A stretch of 20,438 bases of DNA from Bacteroidota bacterium (GTDB taxonomy: Bacteria; Bacteroidota; Bacteroidia; Bacteroidales; UBA10428), in assembly GCA_017860375.1 (NCBI GenBank), contig JAGDMB010000010.1:1-20438 (forward strand), given 5' to 3'. Shown here piece after piece: positions 7,675 to 15,812 of this stretch (within the stretch, counting starts at the first letter, position 1; every line of letters starts with the position of its first letter). Both the position numbers and the translations under genes were made by a program. Under the pieces are notes generated by a model. It was not told the DNA's origin. It searched no databases and worked only from the letters and a program-made list of their open reading frames with translations.

Positions 7675-10600
7675 TTACGAACTATTTTTCTTTTTAAACC
7701 GTTCTGAGAAGGTTAACAGTTTCTTGAGTCCGTCATAATACAGTAAAACATAAAACAACAGCGTCAGTATCCAGACTACGGTTATGTTGAACCAGTAAGT
7801 GTCAAATGTTTTACCAAGAAAAGGTTTAACCGGAGAGTAAAAATGTGTACGTATGCTGATCGGGCTAGCAGGGATCGGATCCTGGTAAATCGGATCATAA
7901 TGCTGAACCAGCGTGTGCTTAAACTCAAGTATTTTATTTTTTTCATACACTTTCCGCACGATATCCGATACTCCTTCATTATGGTAATTATCGCGAAGCT
8001 GTGTATATCCGTCAGGGTTGTTGTCCAGCCAGAAATTGATATAACTTTCCTTTTTGTTGCTGACCAGCTGAAATTTATCCCCATAATATTTATCCAGGGC
8101 TTTAAAATATTCCCCGACCTTTTTGGCGGTAGCTTTGTCAAAGTTTTCGGGAGATAATTTGCTAAGTTCCTGAAAAGGAGCAACTTCCTTGTTGATTTTG
8201 CCTTCACTTTTTATTTCATTGGCAATGACTTCCAGATCACCGGAGGTAACACTTACCGATTCGATATTATCAAGTTCACGGTTGATACGTTCCAGTCTTT
8301 CGTTCAGCTCGGGCAACCAGTAAACTTTCTTATAATCAGCCTGACTTTCGGTTTTTTCAAGATCATACAGCTTTATGCGTGACCTGTCATAGGACATAAA
8401 TTGATTATCCTTGAACTGATGCACCATAAGGCCTTCATATGTCCATTTGGTAACCATTAATTCCGCGATAACAGGCACTTTGTCAATGCGGCTGACGGAG
8501 CGGTTCAGTTTATCAAAACTAAACATGGCGCCGCTCAGAATCATCATAGGGATCATAACCAGCGGAATAAGGATATAAATGGTCACTGCTGAATTGAATG
8601 TAGCGGAAATATTGAGCCCGATAATATTGGAACATGCGGCTGTGGAAAACAAAGCCAGCCAATATACAAAATACATTCCCTTAATACCCAGGATCGTGTT
8701 GGCAATGAAAATAAAAAGGAAAGCCTGAATGGCACTGATAAGAAACAGGATGGCAATCTTTGAGATCAGGTAACTCGATCGGCTTAAATTGAGAAATCCC
8801 TCCCGTTTTAATATTTTCCGGTCCCTGAAAATTTCCTCAGCGCTCACCGTTAATCCAAGAAAAAGGGCTACGATCAGTGCCATAAAGATATAAATCGGGA
8901 TGTTCTCATTTACCCTGAATATATACAGGTTGGAATTCGGGTCATCGAGGTACCGGATGATATATGCCAGCACGAAACCCAGTATAGGGGCTTCCAGAAG
9001 GCTCAGGGCAATGTATTGCCGGTTACTGATTTTGGAAAGGAAATCACGGACAAAATAAATCTTAACCTGGCTTAACCACGAAGGTATACGCAGGTTTTTG
9101 GGTGGTGATCCTTCAACGGCTGGAAGCTCTTTGTAATGAATCAGGTGCTGGTAATGTTCATCCCATTGCTGTGGTGTAACCTTTCGTGCATCGGTGTAAT
9201 TGCCAAATTCATCCACCACTTTGGCTTCTATAATATTGAAAATCAGTTCCGGATTTACATTACCGCAGGTAGGGCATTCACCGACTTCACTGTTGATCTG
9301 AGCATCGAGGCGTTTAAAATACATCACTCCTTCCACGGGATTCCCGTAATAAATCAGGAAACCTCCCGTATCGAGAATGATCATTTTGTCAAACATTTTA
9401 TAGATTTCCGATGAAGGCTGATGGATTACAACGAAGATTAGTTTCCCTTTAAGGGTCAACTCACGCAACAAATCCATTACATTTTCCGAGTCGCGTGAAG
9501 ACAAACCCGACGTAGGTTCATCGATAAAAAGGATGGAAGGTTCACGGATCAATTCAAGGGCTATGTTTAGCCTTTTTCGCTGTCCTCCGCTGATGGTCTT
9601 CTTTAAGGGTGTGCCGACTTTCAGGTGTTTTCTGTCGAACAAGCCCAGGTTTTGAAGGGTTTTATCCACCAGTTCCGTAATCTCCGACTCTGTTTTGTCT
9701 TTAAAACACAATTTGGCATTAAAATAGAGATTCTGAAAAACGGTGAGTTCCTCGATCAGCAGATCGTCCTGCGGGACGAGTCCGATCACTCCTTCGAGTT
9801 TTTCCTTCTCCTTGTGAAGGTTTATTCCGTTAATGACAACCTCGCCTTTGGAAGGGGCTTCAATACCGCAGAGCACGTTTAACAGTGTGGTTTTTCCGGC
9901 ACCGCTGGCTCCCATGATCCCGATGAGGCGTCCATGTGATTCCGAAAAGCTGATATCGCGGATACCGATATTCCCGTTCGGGAATTTAAATTCAAGGTCC
10001 GTAGCTGTATAGGAAATCTGGCTGGTGACGGTGTCGGCAAGGAAATGAGAGGCTACATCGCTGTAATACACAGGGGCCGCTTTCGGCAATTTAACCGTTC
10101 CCCCGTTGGCAAACAGATAAATACGGTCATTTCTGATGGGAAGTCCGTTCAGGAACAGGTCTTCTGACCCGGTATATTTTAAAAAATATAGATCAACACT
10201 TTTAATTCGTAAAATAAAAATATTGGAATCCAGCTGCTTGGTATGTATTTTTTTTGCAAATCGGTGTTTGAGGGGTTTGTCATTGATAATAAGAATGTTT
10301 ATATCATCCAGATCCTCCGGCTCATTTTTTATAACAAAGGTCTCAATACTGGCAAATTCTTCTTTGCTAACCTTGAAAACATCCGCAACGGTATTGACAA
10401 TCTGCATGCGCTGATCGGTAAATTTGCGATCGGCGTTAATAATCTCAAAAAGGCGGGCAAGGACAACTACCTTTTGCCGCTGGGTAAGCGTCTTGTTGAT
10501 TTTTTTGCACAACCCGAGAATGCGGACTGAATCCTTAACCGAAGTCAGTTTACGGGTACTTTTGTCCTCTTCGCTATCGGATTCATCGTTGGTTTCACTT

Positions 10601-10770
10601 AAACCTGCGTATTGCTCAAAAAGGGAGAAATATTCCTTGACTTCTTCATCATTCAGCTGTTGCTGCAGGAAATTCTTTACGTATTCCATCTGTGTCTGTT
10701 CGACACCCTCATCCTGCTTCGCAATAATTGCGAATAGCTGCATCAGTGCTCTTAGGACTTCTTCACTCAT
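7675..10770 (-). CDS. ABCG-like ABC transporter (ATPase-permease fusion) with N-terminal TerB-like region
   Basis: The protein has 1031 residues. Residues 1-145 are helical and resemble TerB-like modules in pattern (acidic linker at 57-72). Residues 155-240 are beta-rich, possibly an FHA-like fold, though no classical FHA motif is evident. The ATPase follows: Walker A Gly-Ala-Ser-Gly-Ala-Gly-Lys-Thr-Thr (287-295), Q-loop near 334, signature Ser-Gly-Gly-Gln-Arg (394-398), Walker B ending Asp417-Glu418, H-loop His450. A Cys499-Pro-Thr-Cys502 pair lies in the linker. Five membrane segments (about 585-750) and a sixth (about 992-1012) enclose a loop of some 240 charged residues, probably outside the cytoplasm. 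ATPase-before-permease order is that of the ABCG/White group, so export and function as a dimer are expected. Substrate unknown. It follows siaC by 50 bases without a terminator. The N-terminal cytoplasmic region is a plausible site for regulation by SiaC. Confidence 0.9.
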   Translation of the reverse strand: MSEEVLRALMQLFAIIAKQDEGVEQTQMEYVKNFLQQQLNDEEVKEYFSLFEQYAGLSETNDESDSEEDKSTRKLTSVKDSVRILGLCKKINKTLTQRQKVVVLARLFEIINADRKFTDQRMQIVNTVADVFKVSKEEFASIETFVIKNEPEDLDDINILIINDKPLKHRFAKKIHTKQLDSNIFILRIKSVDLYFLKYTGSEDLFLNGLPIRNDRIYLFANGGTVKLPKAAPVYYSDVASHFLADTVTSQISYTATDLEFKFPNGNIGIRDISFSESHGRLIGIMGASGAGKTTLLNVLCGIEAPSKGEVVINGINLHKEKEKLEGVIGLVPQDDLLIEELTVFQNLYFNAKLCFKDKTESEITELVDKTLQNLGLFDRKHLKVGTPLKKTISGGQRKRLNIALELIREPSILFIDEPTSGLSSRDSENVMDLLRELTLKGKLIFVVIHQPSSEIYKMFDKMIILDTGGFLIYYGNPVEGVMYFKRLDAQINSEVGECPTCGNVNPELIFNIIEAKVVDEFGNYTDARKVTPQQWDEHYQHLIHYKELPAVEGSPPKNLRIPSWLSQVKIYFVRDFLSKISNRQYIALSLLEAPILGFVLAYIIRYLDDPNSNLYIFRVNENIPIYIFMALIVALFLGLTVSAEEIFRDRKILKREGFLNLSRSSYLISKIAILFLISAIQAFLFIFIANTILGIKGMYFVYWLALFSTAACSNIIGLNISATFNSAVTIYILIPLVMIPMMILSGAMFSFDKLNRSVSRIDKVPVIAELMVTKWTYEGLMVHQFKDNQFMSYDRSRIKLYDLEKTESQADYKKVYWLPELNERLERINRELDNIESVSVTSGDLEVIANEIKSEGKINKEVAPFQELSKLSPENFDKATAKKVGEYFKALDKYYGDKFQLVSNKKESYINFWLDNNPDGYTQLRDNYHNEGVSDIVRKVYEKNKILEFKHTLVQHYDPIYQDPIPASPISIRTHFYSPVKPFLGKTFDTYWFNITVVWILTLLFYVLLYYDGLKKLLTFSERFKKKNSS

Positions 10771-10820
10771 TCAAGCACAAGTTTTAGGTTATCTGAGGTT
10801 GGACAGGTATCTGAAACATT

Positions 10821-11198
10821 TCATGAATATGCAACCTGTTCAAAAGGTACATCGACGATATCGGCATATTCCTCACCGGCTTCTTCCATGTCTTCATCAT
10901 CTTCGGGATAATGCCAGCGGATTAGCACGTCATGCCCCTTTTCGTGCATTTCTTCAAGTTTCATCAGGATATCCAGCAAAAGCTTGGATGATGCTGTGTT
11001 GAAGTAAGTAAGTTTAAAGTTAAGGATTGTCTTCTTGTTTGGTTTTTCGGCATATTCATTTAACCAGTTAATCACGGGTTCATAAAATGAAGAAACGTCT
11101 TCAGGCAATGAACGTCCTGATATCTCCATAACCTCATTTTCTGCATCCAGGATTATTTTTGGAGTATCTTCTGTACCTTGAATTTTAATTGTTTCCAT
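10821..11198 (-). CDS. siaC: SiaC-family (DUF1987) phospho-switch protein
   Basis: The protein has 125 residues and a single DUF1987/SiaC domain, an anti-sigma-antagonist-like alpha/beta fold. The hallmark segment Leu-Thr-Tyr-Phe-Asn67-Thr68-Ala-Ser-Ser is present; in P. aeruginosa SiaC the residue phosphorylated by SiaB is Thr68, and here the threonine falls at the same number. The C-terminal part carries the usual acidic stretch (Pro-Glu-Asp-Asp-Glu-Asp-Met-Glu). By analogy it is phosphorylated by the kinase encoded 11 bases upstream and dephosphorylated by the PP2C protein two genes upstream, and the unphosphorylated form would bind a target. In Pseudomonas the target is SiaD, a diguanylate cyclase; none is encoded in this window, so the target here is unknown. 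Family assignment is firm; the partner is inference. Confidence 0.9.
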   Translation of the reverse strand: METIKIQGTEDTPKIILDAENEVMEISGRSLPEDVSSFYEPVINWLNEYAEKPNKKTILNFKLTYFNTASSKLLLDILMKLEEMHEKGHDVLIRWHYPEDDEDMEEAGEEYADIVDVPFEQVAYS

Positions 11199-11209
11199 AT
11201 ACTCGTATT

Positions 11210-11797
11210 TTATAGTTCAGATTCCGATCTAGAAATGGTTGAAGTTAATAAAAAGAAAGAAGTATCATCAGAAATTGGAAGAAAATGGTACTCCAGTTCC
11301 TTTCCTGTTTTTCGTTTGATATCGATAAAACCCAAACCGGCTCCGCCTTTTTCAGAGAGCCTTCCTTCCTTCATTTGCTTTTTATACAATTCCTTAAGTT
11401 CTTCCTTGTCCATTTTATTTATGCTTTCAAGCAACTCGGTAAGGTATTCAATTTTATCATTTTCGACGGCATTACCGGTCGTAACACTGTATTCATTTTC
11501 ACCTTTGCTGACGAGGAAGATACCTCTGCCTGAAAACAGGTAATCATTGGAGGTAAAATCATCCGCATGTTTGCTGATATTCTGCAGACATTCAACCATC
11601 ACGTGAAATACCTTTCGCTGAACGGAGTTCGGTTCATCATCTTTTGACATATTCGATTCCGTCAAAGATGTAAAGGCCTTTGTTATCTGATGTGTTATTT
11701 CACCTTCATAAACCAAGGTTATTTCATGTGCCTTCATGGATTTGTAGAACTCATATACAAATTCCAGAAAACCTTTCACATCCTTTTTATTGTTCAT
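11210..11797 (-). CDS. siaB: SiaB-family (DUF6272) protein kinase
   Basis: The protein has 195 residues and is soluble. It shows a GHKL-type ATP-binding pattern as in SiaB: an N-box-like helix Met-Val-Glu69-Cys-Leu-Gln-Asn73-x3-His77, a central Gly-Arg-Gly-Ile-Phe strand (90-94), the stretch Thr-Thr-Gly-Asn-Ala at 106-110, and a C-terminal Gly151-Gly-Ala-Gly-Leu-Gly-Phe loop. In Pseudomonas SiaB phosphorylates SiaC and is opposed by SiaA. Here it is placed between the phosphatase (29 bases upstream) and siaC (11 bases downstream), the same A-B-C order. The start at 11797 follows an AT-rich stretch with no clear Shine-Dalgarno; the first residues Met-Asn-Asn-Lys-Lys suit a cytoplasmic protein. 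Family assignment is confident from motifs, order and partner; kinase activity is inferred. Confidence 0.87.
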   Translation of the reverse strand: MNNKKDVKGFLEFVYEFYKSMKAHEITLVYEGEITHQITKAFTSLTESNMSKDDEPNSVQRKVFHVMVECLQNISKHADDFTSNDYLFSGRGIFLVSKGENEYSVTTGNAVENDKIEYLTELLESINKMDKEELKELYKKQMKEGRLSEKGGAGLGFIDIKRKTGKELEYHFLPISDDTSFFLLTSTISRSESEL

Positions 11798-11826
11798 GAT
11801 TTATTAATTATTTAGATTGTTGCATT

Positions 11827-14451
11827 TTAAAATTCAATTCCGATGAGCAAAACATCGTCAATTTGTTTTCCGTCTCCTTTCCATTTATCGAAATCCGAGG
11901 AAAAAAGGTTACTGTATTTTTCAATAGGAAGGTTGTTATTTTCCGAAATCAGTTCCCGGATGCGTTTCGGAGAATATTTTTTGTCTTCAGGACCGCCAAG
12001 CTGGTCTGGTAACCCATCGGAAAAGAAAAATATTTTATCCCCCCGTTTATAATTGATCGTGTAATTGGTGAAGTTCTCTTCTTCCTTTTTTCGATGAGGA
12101 ATACCACCGATGGCTTTCCGGTCGCCTTTATATTCGATGAGTTCGCCTTCACGTAAGAGATACAGGGGCCTGTGGGCTCCGGCAAACTGCACTTCCTTTT
12201 CCTTGTAATTGATTTTGCAAAAAGCGATATCCATTCCATCGCGGGCTTCCGCATCCTCCATCTCCTGTTTAAGGGTTTTGCGCACACCAAAATGAAGCCT
12301 GTCACAAATCTCGGAGGCGGCTAGTTTGAGATCACGATCCACAATGCTGTTGAGAAGGAAATATCCTACAAATGACAGCAAGGCTCCCGGGACGCCGTGA
12401 CCCGTGCAATCCACGGCAGCAATAAAGATGTCATCACCTCTCCGGAAGAACCAGGGAAAATCGCCACTGACAACATCCCTGGGTTTATAATATACAAACG
12501 ATTTGGGCAGGGATTCCCTTACGGTTCTGATATCGGGGAGAATCGAACTTTGAATACGCTGGGCATAATTGATGGAGTCTTCGATCTTCCGGTTCTTGTC
12601 CTGGATCTCAAGCTCAATTTGTTTGGCCTCTGTAATATCGTGACCGACAAACAGGATCGTCTCAAGTTCATTTTCGTTGAATTCGGGAATCGCGACAAAA
12701 CTCATGATACGTTCGCACGAAACGCCATCCATTACAGCCGGAATGGTTAATTCGTTGTTGGTTTTGTTGGGATAGGATTTTATCGTATCGATGGTTTCCC
12801 GGAAATAATTGAAAAGGATATCCGATATGGTAATTTCATTGAGTGTTTTATTAATGAGATCTTTGGGTTCAATTCCCATAAAACTCTTCACGGTGGGATT
12901 TGCGTAAAAGAACTGTCCGACGGTGCTTAAACGGATGATCATGTCCAAGGAATTTTCAGACAATGACTGCATCTTGCTTTTCAGGCGTTCCTCCCTTTCG
13001 GCTCGCTTACGTTCGGTTATATCCGTGGAATTCAGAATAATTCCCCTTATAGCTGGGTCGTCCAGGAGATTGCGGCCGGTGGTCTCGAGGAATATTTTCT
13101 GCCCGTTCTTTTTCATGTAGGTATACTGAATGGTAACGGGTTCGGCCGGTGAATCAAGCAATTGCTTGAACATATTGCGCATGGAGCTTTCTCCTTTCCG
13201 GGTTAACCGGTCCATATCCTTACCCCCCATCATTTCCTCAGGCGTAAAACCCAGGATTTTATTAACAGAAGGACTTTCGTATTTCATCACCATATTTTCC
13301 TCGTAGATCGAAATGATCTCGGAAGCGTTTTCAAGCAAAGAATACAATCGTTTCTGGGCATTTTCCACTTCCAGGATCTTTGATTCGAGCTGTTCGTTCG
13401 ATTTTTGCAGCTCTTCCTGGGTAGCGCGCATTTCCTCTGCATTTTGACGAAGCTGTTCTTCATTTTCGCGGAGCTCGATTGTCATCTGTTGGGATTCCTT
13501 CAGCAGCAGCTCGGTACGCTGTGTAACCTTCAGATTAAAAACAGTCCTGGCAATGATTTCTCCCAGCTCCTTCAGGAAGCGAATCGTCAATTCGGGTATA
13601 CGGTCATGGATGGATGCAAATTCCATTACACCCTGGAGCTTTTCATCGGTTATAAGCGGAATCAACAGAATGCTCTGCGGTTTCTGGTCTCCCAATATGC
13701 CGGAAGTAATGGTGACATAATCGTCGGGGATCTCGGTACGGTAGATACAGTCCATTTCAAATGCACATTGCCCTATTAATCCATGTCCCAGCTTAAATTC
13801 CTGGTTGAGGAATTTCTTCCGGTTGTAAGCATATATGGCAACACTGGTAAGGACTTTTTTTTCATCATCAAAAATATACAGGGCGCCCTGCACCACATCA
13901 ATATAGTTGACGAGCTGGGCAATTACCTTATCCGCCAGTTCGTCGATTTTATTGTGCAAACGAAGGATATTGGAAATATTTTCCTTTCCGGCAGCGATCC
14001 AGTTTTCCTCGGATTCCTTTTCATGGTTGGCGAGCAGGTTATCGCGCATGATCAGCAGCGAATGGCCAAGAATGTCCTTTTCGCTGGTAGGTTCAAGTTT
14101 TGCGTTGTAATTGCCTTCGCCTATTTGTGTTGAAAACTCGGCCATTGCATTAAGCCTGGCATCGCGTTCATTGATTTGTGCATCAAACCGCTGTTTTTCG
14201 ATATTTCGTTTCTTTTCGATGAAATAAGCCAAAACCACAATCAAAACAGGGATCAGATCCAGGATCCATAAAACAGGACAGGCTTTATGAACCTGGTAAA
14301 TGCCTGTTAATGAAAAGGGCATTCTTAAACGGCTTATTTCCACCACCCAGGAAACAAAAGGGAACAGAAGCCCGGAAATCAATGCCCACCGGATCGCCTG
14401 TGATGATAATGCCTGACCTAAAAGGGTTTTATTATTATCCTGCACAATCAT
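11827..14451 (-). CDS. Membrane GAF-PAS-PAS PP2C (SpoIIE-type) serine/threonine phosphatase, SiaA-like
   Basis: The protein has 874 residues. Two membrane helices (about 20-38 and 59-78) flank a short external loop; a HAMP-like segment (about 80-140), a GAF domain (about 160-305), a Glu/Gln-rich coiled coil (about 310-370), two PAS domains (about 365-480 and 495-610) and a C-terminal PP2C/SpoIIE domain (about 620-874) follow. The phosphatase metal-site residues are intact: Asp659-Val-Val-Ser-Gly-Asp664, Asp681-Cys-Thr-Gly-His-Gly, Arg-Asp738-Gly-Met-Asp, Ser811-Asp-Gly and Asp865-Asp866. It heads the siaB-siaC pair and so occupies the place of SiaA, but its sensor part (GAF and two PAS, tiny external loop) differs from Pseudomonas SiaA, which has a large periplasmic sensor. 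Expected role: dephosphorylate SiaC in response to membrane or cytoplasmic cues. Its start overlaps the previous gene's stop by four bases (ATGA), indicating translational coupling. Confidence 0.92.
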   Translation of the reverse strand: MIVQDNNKTLLGQALSSQAIRWALISGLLFPFVSWVVEISRLRMPFSLTGIYQVHKACPVLWILDLIPVLIVVLAYFIEKKRNIEKQRFDAQINERDARLNAMAEFSTQIGEGNYNAKLEPTSEKDILGHSLLIMRDNLLANHEKESEENWIAAGKENISNILRLHNKIDELADKVIAQLVNYIDVVQGALYIFDDEKKVLTSVAIYAYNRKKFLNQEFKLGHGLIGQCAFEMDCIYRTEIPDDYVTITSGILGDQKPQSILLIPLITDEKLQGVMEFASIHDRIPELTIRFLKELGEIIARTVFNLKVTQRTELLLKESQQMTIELRENEEQLRQNAEEMRATQEELQKSNEQLESKILEVENAQKRLYSLLENASEIISIYEENMVMKYESPSVNKILGFTPEEMMGGKDMDRLTRKGESSMRNMFKQLLDSPAEPVTIQYTYMKKNGQKIFLETTGRNLLDDPAIRGIILNSTDITERKRAEREERLKSKMQSLSENSLDMIIRLSTVGQFFYANPTVKSFMGIEPKDLINKTLNEITISDILFNYFRETIDTIKSYPNKTNNELTIPAVMDGVSCERIMSFVAIPEFNENELETILFVGHDITEAKQIELEIQDKNRKIEDSINYAQRIQSSILPDIRTVRESLPKSFVYYKPRDVVSGDFPWFFRRGDDIFIAAVDCTGHGVPGALLSFVGYFLLNSIVDRDLKLAASEICDRLHFGVRKTLKQEMEDAEARDGMDIAFCKINYKEKEVQFAGAHRPLYLLREGELIEYKGDRKAIGGIPHRKKEEENFTNYTINYKRGDKIFFFSDGLPDQLGGPEDKKYSPKRIRELISENNNLPIEKYSNLFSSDFDKWKGDGKQIDDVLLIGIEF
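13411..13521 (-). other. Glu/Gln-rich coiled coil shared with the receptor (phosphatase copy)
   Basis: This encodes residues 311-347 of the phosphatase. The pattern Gln-Arg-Thr...Leu-Leu...Ser-Gln-Gln...Glu-x-Glu-Glu-x-x-Arg-Gln-Asn-x-Glu-Glu-x-x-Ala-Thr-Gln-Glu-Glu lines up without gaps with residues 567-603 of the receptor encoded at 16667-18850. Paired Glu/Gln residues on a helix are the kind of site CheR and CheB act on in chemoreceptors, though the sequence is not a standard MCP methylation heptad. Confidence 0.5.
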
Positions 14452-15242
14452 AGTTTTGCGGAAACAAATTTATTCAATCTTTCTCCCAAATCGGAAATTA
14501 ACGTATTTAAAATTTTTGCCTGAGCGGCATCGATCTTCCTGAAAGTTGCCAGTTCTATCACAGCTACTGTTTCATTATTGCAGACCAGTGGAAAGATGAT
14601 CAAATGCCTGGGTAACGCGCTTCCCAGTCCGGATTCAATCCGGAAATAATCTTCAGGGATTTCATGGATCGTGGTCAGTGTTTTATTTTTCGCTACCTGT
14701 CCGTCCAGATTTTCACCCAGTTTAAAGGGAGCCGGTTTATTTCCAGCCAGGGCATATTCCCCTTTGCAGGTAAAAAGTTCTTCTTTATTTGCACGGAAAA
14801 AGAAAATTCCCCTGACGATCTCCACCTGTTTTGAAATATTCATCAACACCTTGTTGGCAAATGAATCTATGGATTTAACCGACTGCAGACCCGCGGCGAT
14901 CTGGTCGATTTTTTCCTTAAGATTTATTTCCTCTGTCCGTGTTTCTTTTTCCTGCGATTTCTTTTCCTCGAGTTTCTTTTTCAGCTTTTCTTTTTCAGTG
15001 GCAACAATGGCATCTATATTTTCCTTATGCGCAACCGGATCGGATAATCTGAAAGAAAAGTAAAACAAAGCAATGCATGCGGCGATCAGAATAAACAGAA
15101 ACACAATTATCCAGCCTTCATTCCGTACATCGCTGGCAGTAATCAAGGAATTCCAGATTGCGGCAAGCGTTAAGCATGCCGCGATTATGATAACCATAAA
15201 GATTACCAAAATAAATCGTCTGTATTTCGGAAGGTTTATCAT
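14448..15242 (-). CDS. Small membrane coiled-coil GAF protein
   Basis: The protein has 264 residues. Two membrane helices (about 9-30 and 44-64) are joined by a short polar loop, followed by a highly charged coiled coil (about 72-118, mostly Lys and Glu) and a GAF domain (about 120-262). There is no kinase, phosphatase, cyclase or DNA-binding part. The GAF domain carries the motif Glu-Ile-Pro-Glu-Asp-Tyr-x-x-x-x-Ser-Gly-Leu-Gly (194-207), also present in the GAF domains of the phosphatase encoded next and of the receptor, so the three are paralogous. The last codon overlaps the phosphatase start (ATGA), so the two are probably made together and may interact. A sensor subunit or scaffold for the phosphatase is the simplest reading. 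The ligand is unknown. Confidence 0.82.
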   Translation of the reverse strand: MINLPKYRRFILVIFMVIIIAACLTLAAIWNSLITASDVRNEGWIIVFLFILIAACIALFYFSFRLSDPVAHKENIDAIVATEKEKLKKKLEEKKSQEKETRTEEINLKEKIDQIAAGLQSVKSIDSFANKVLMNISKQVEIVRGIFFFRANKEELFTCKGEYALAGNKPAPFKLGENLDGQVAKNKTLTTIHEIPEDYFRIESGLGSALPRHLIIFPLVCNNETVAVIELATFRKIDAAQAKILNTLISDLGERLNKFVSAKL

Positions 15243-15249
15243 GCGGTCA

Positions 15250-15807
15250 TCAGATTTTTTGCAGAAACCTTATAATTTGATCTGTCGAATATACGAAATC
15301 TGCTTTCGTAAGTTGCAGGGCTGACGTTGTCATCGTTTTAACTTCGCATTCATTTGGATCCTGAACAATGGCAATACCTCCGCAGTCATGGACCTTCTTT
15401 AATCCAAATGCTCCGTCTTTATTGGCCCCTGATAGTATAATTCCGATCAGTTTTTCACGGTAAGCATTTGCTGCGGTGATGAAAGAGAGATCGATGGATG
15501 GCCTGGAATGATTGACGACATCTTCGGTGGACAGGGCAATCCGGTTAGCCAGCTCAATGTACATATGATAATTGGCCGGAGCCAGGTAAGCCTTTCCCGG
15601 TTTTAGCTGGTCTTTGTCATTGGGCTCTTCAATGGGTATATTTGATTTCAGCGATAGCGCTTCCACAAATCCTGACCGGACATGCTTCAACCTGTGAAGA
15701 CAAAGCAAGACAGGAATGGGAAAAGTCTTCGGAAGGGAACTCAGTATTTTCGTCACCACCTGAAAACTTCCTGCAGAACCGCCGATAATAACTGCTTTAT
15801 AATTCAT
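15250..15807 (-). CDS. cheB: Stand-alone CheB methylesterase domain
   Basis: The protein has 185 residues and only the catalytic CheB domain; the usual N-terminal receiver domain is absent, so control by CheA phosphorylation is not possible. The catalytic triad is present: Ser11 in Gly-Gly-Ser-Ala-Gly-Ser, His38 in Cys-Leu-His-Arg, and Asp131 in Ser-Gly-Ala-Asn-Lys-Asp-Gly-Ala. Departures from the consensus include Ser-Gly-Ala-Asn where Thr-Gly-Met-Gly is usual and Thr-Met-Thr where Gly-Met-Pro is usual, near the active site. The reaction expected is hydrolysis of glutamyl methyl esters or deamidation of glutamine on a receptor. It follows the degenerate CheR gene by five bases and precedes the GAF gene by seven, clearly one operon. 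Receiver-less CheB proteins occur in several phyla beside CheR and sensor proteins. The natural substrate is unknown. Confidence 0.92.
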   Translation of the reverse strand: MNYKAVIIGGSAGSFQVVTKILSSLPKTFPIPVLLCLHRLKHVRSGFVEALSLKSNIPIEEPNDKDQLKPGKAYLAPANYHMYIELANRIALSTEDVVNHSRPSIDLSFITAANAYREKLIGIILSGANKDGAFGLKKVHDCGGIAIVQDPNECEVKTMTTSALQLTKADFVYSTDQIIRFLQKI

Positions 15808-15812
15808 TTTAA

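Noticed and set aside
7675..10770. A tellurite-resistance or anti-phage system based on the TerB-like region
   Set aside because: TerB-like helices are widespread in unrelated contexts and none of the other ter or defence genes is nearby.
10842..10849. Minus-strand TACCTTTT as an internal promoter before the ABC gene
   Set aside because: One mismatch to TAnnTTTG, inside the siaC coding end, with no supporting TTG element examined as convincing; the tight spacing favours read-through.
10424..11002. Plus-strand open frame of 192 codons across the ABC/siaC boundary
   Set aside because: It is antisense to two well-supported genes, has no recognisable domain and runs through their joint; codon content is that of a shadow frame.
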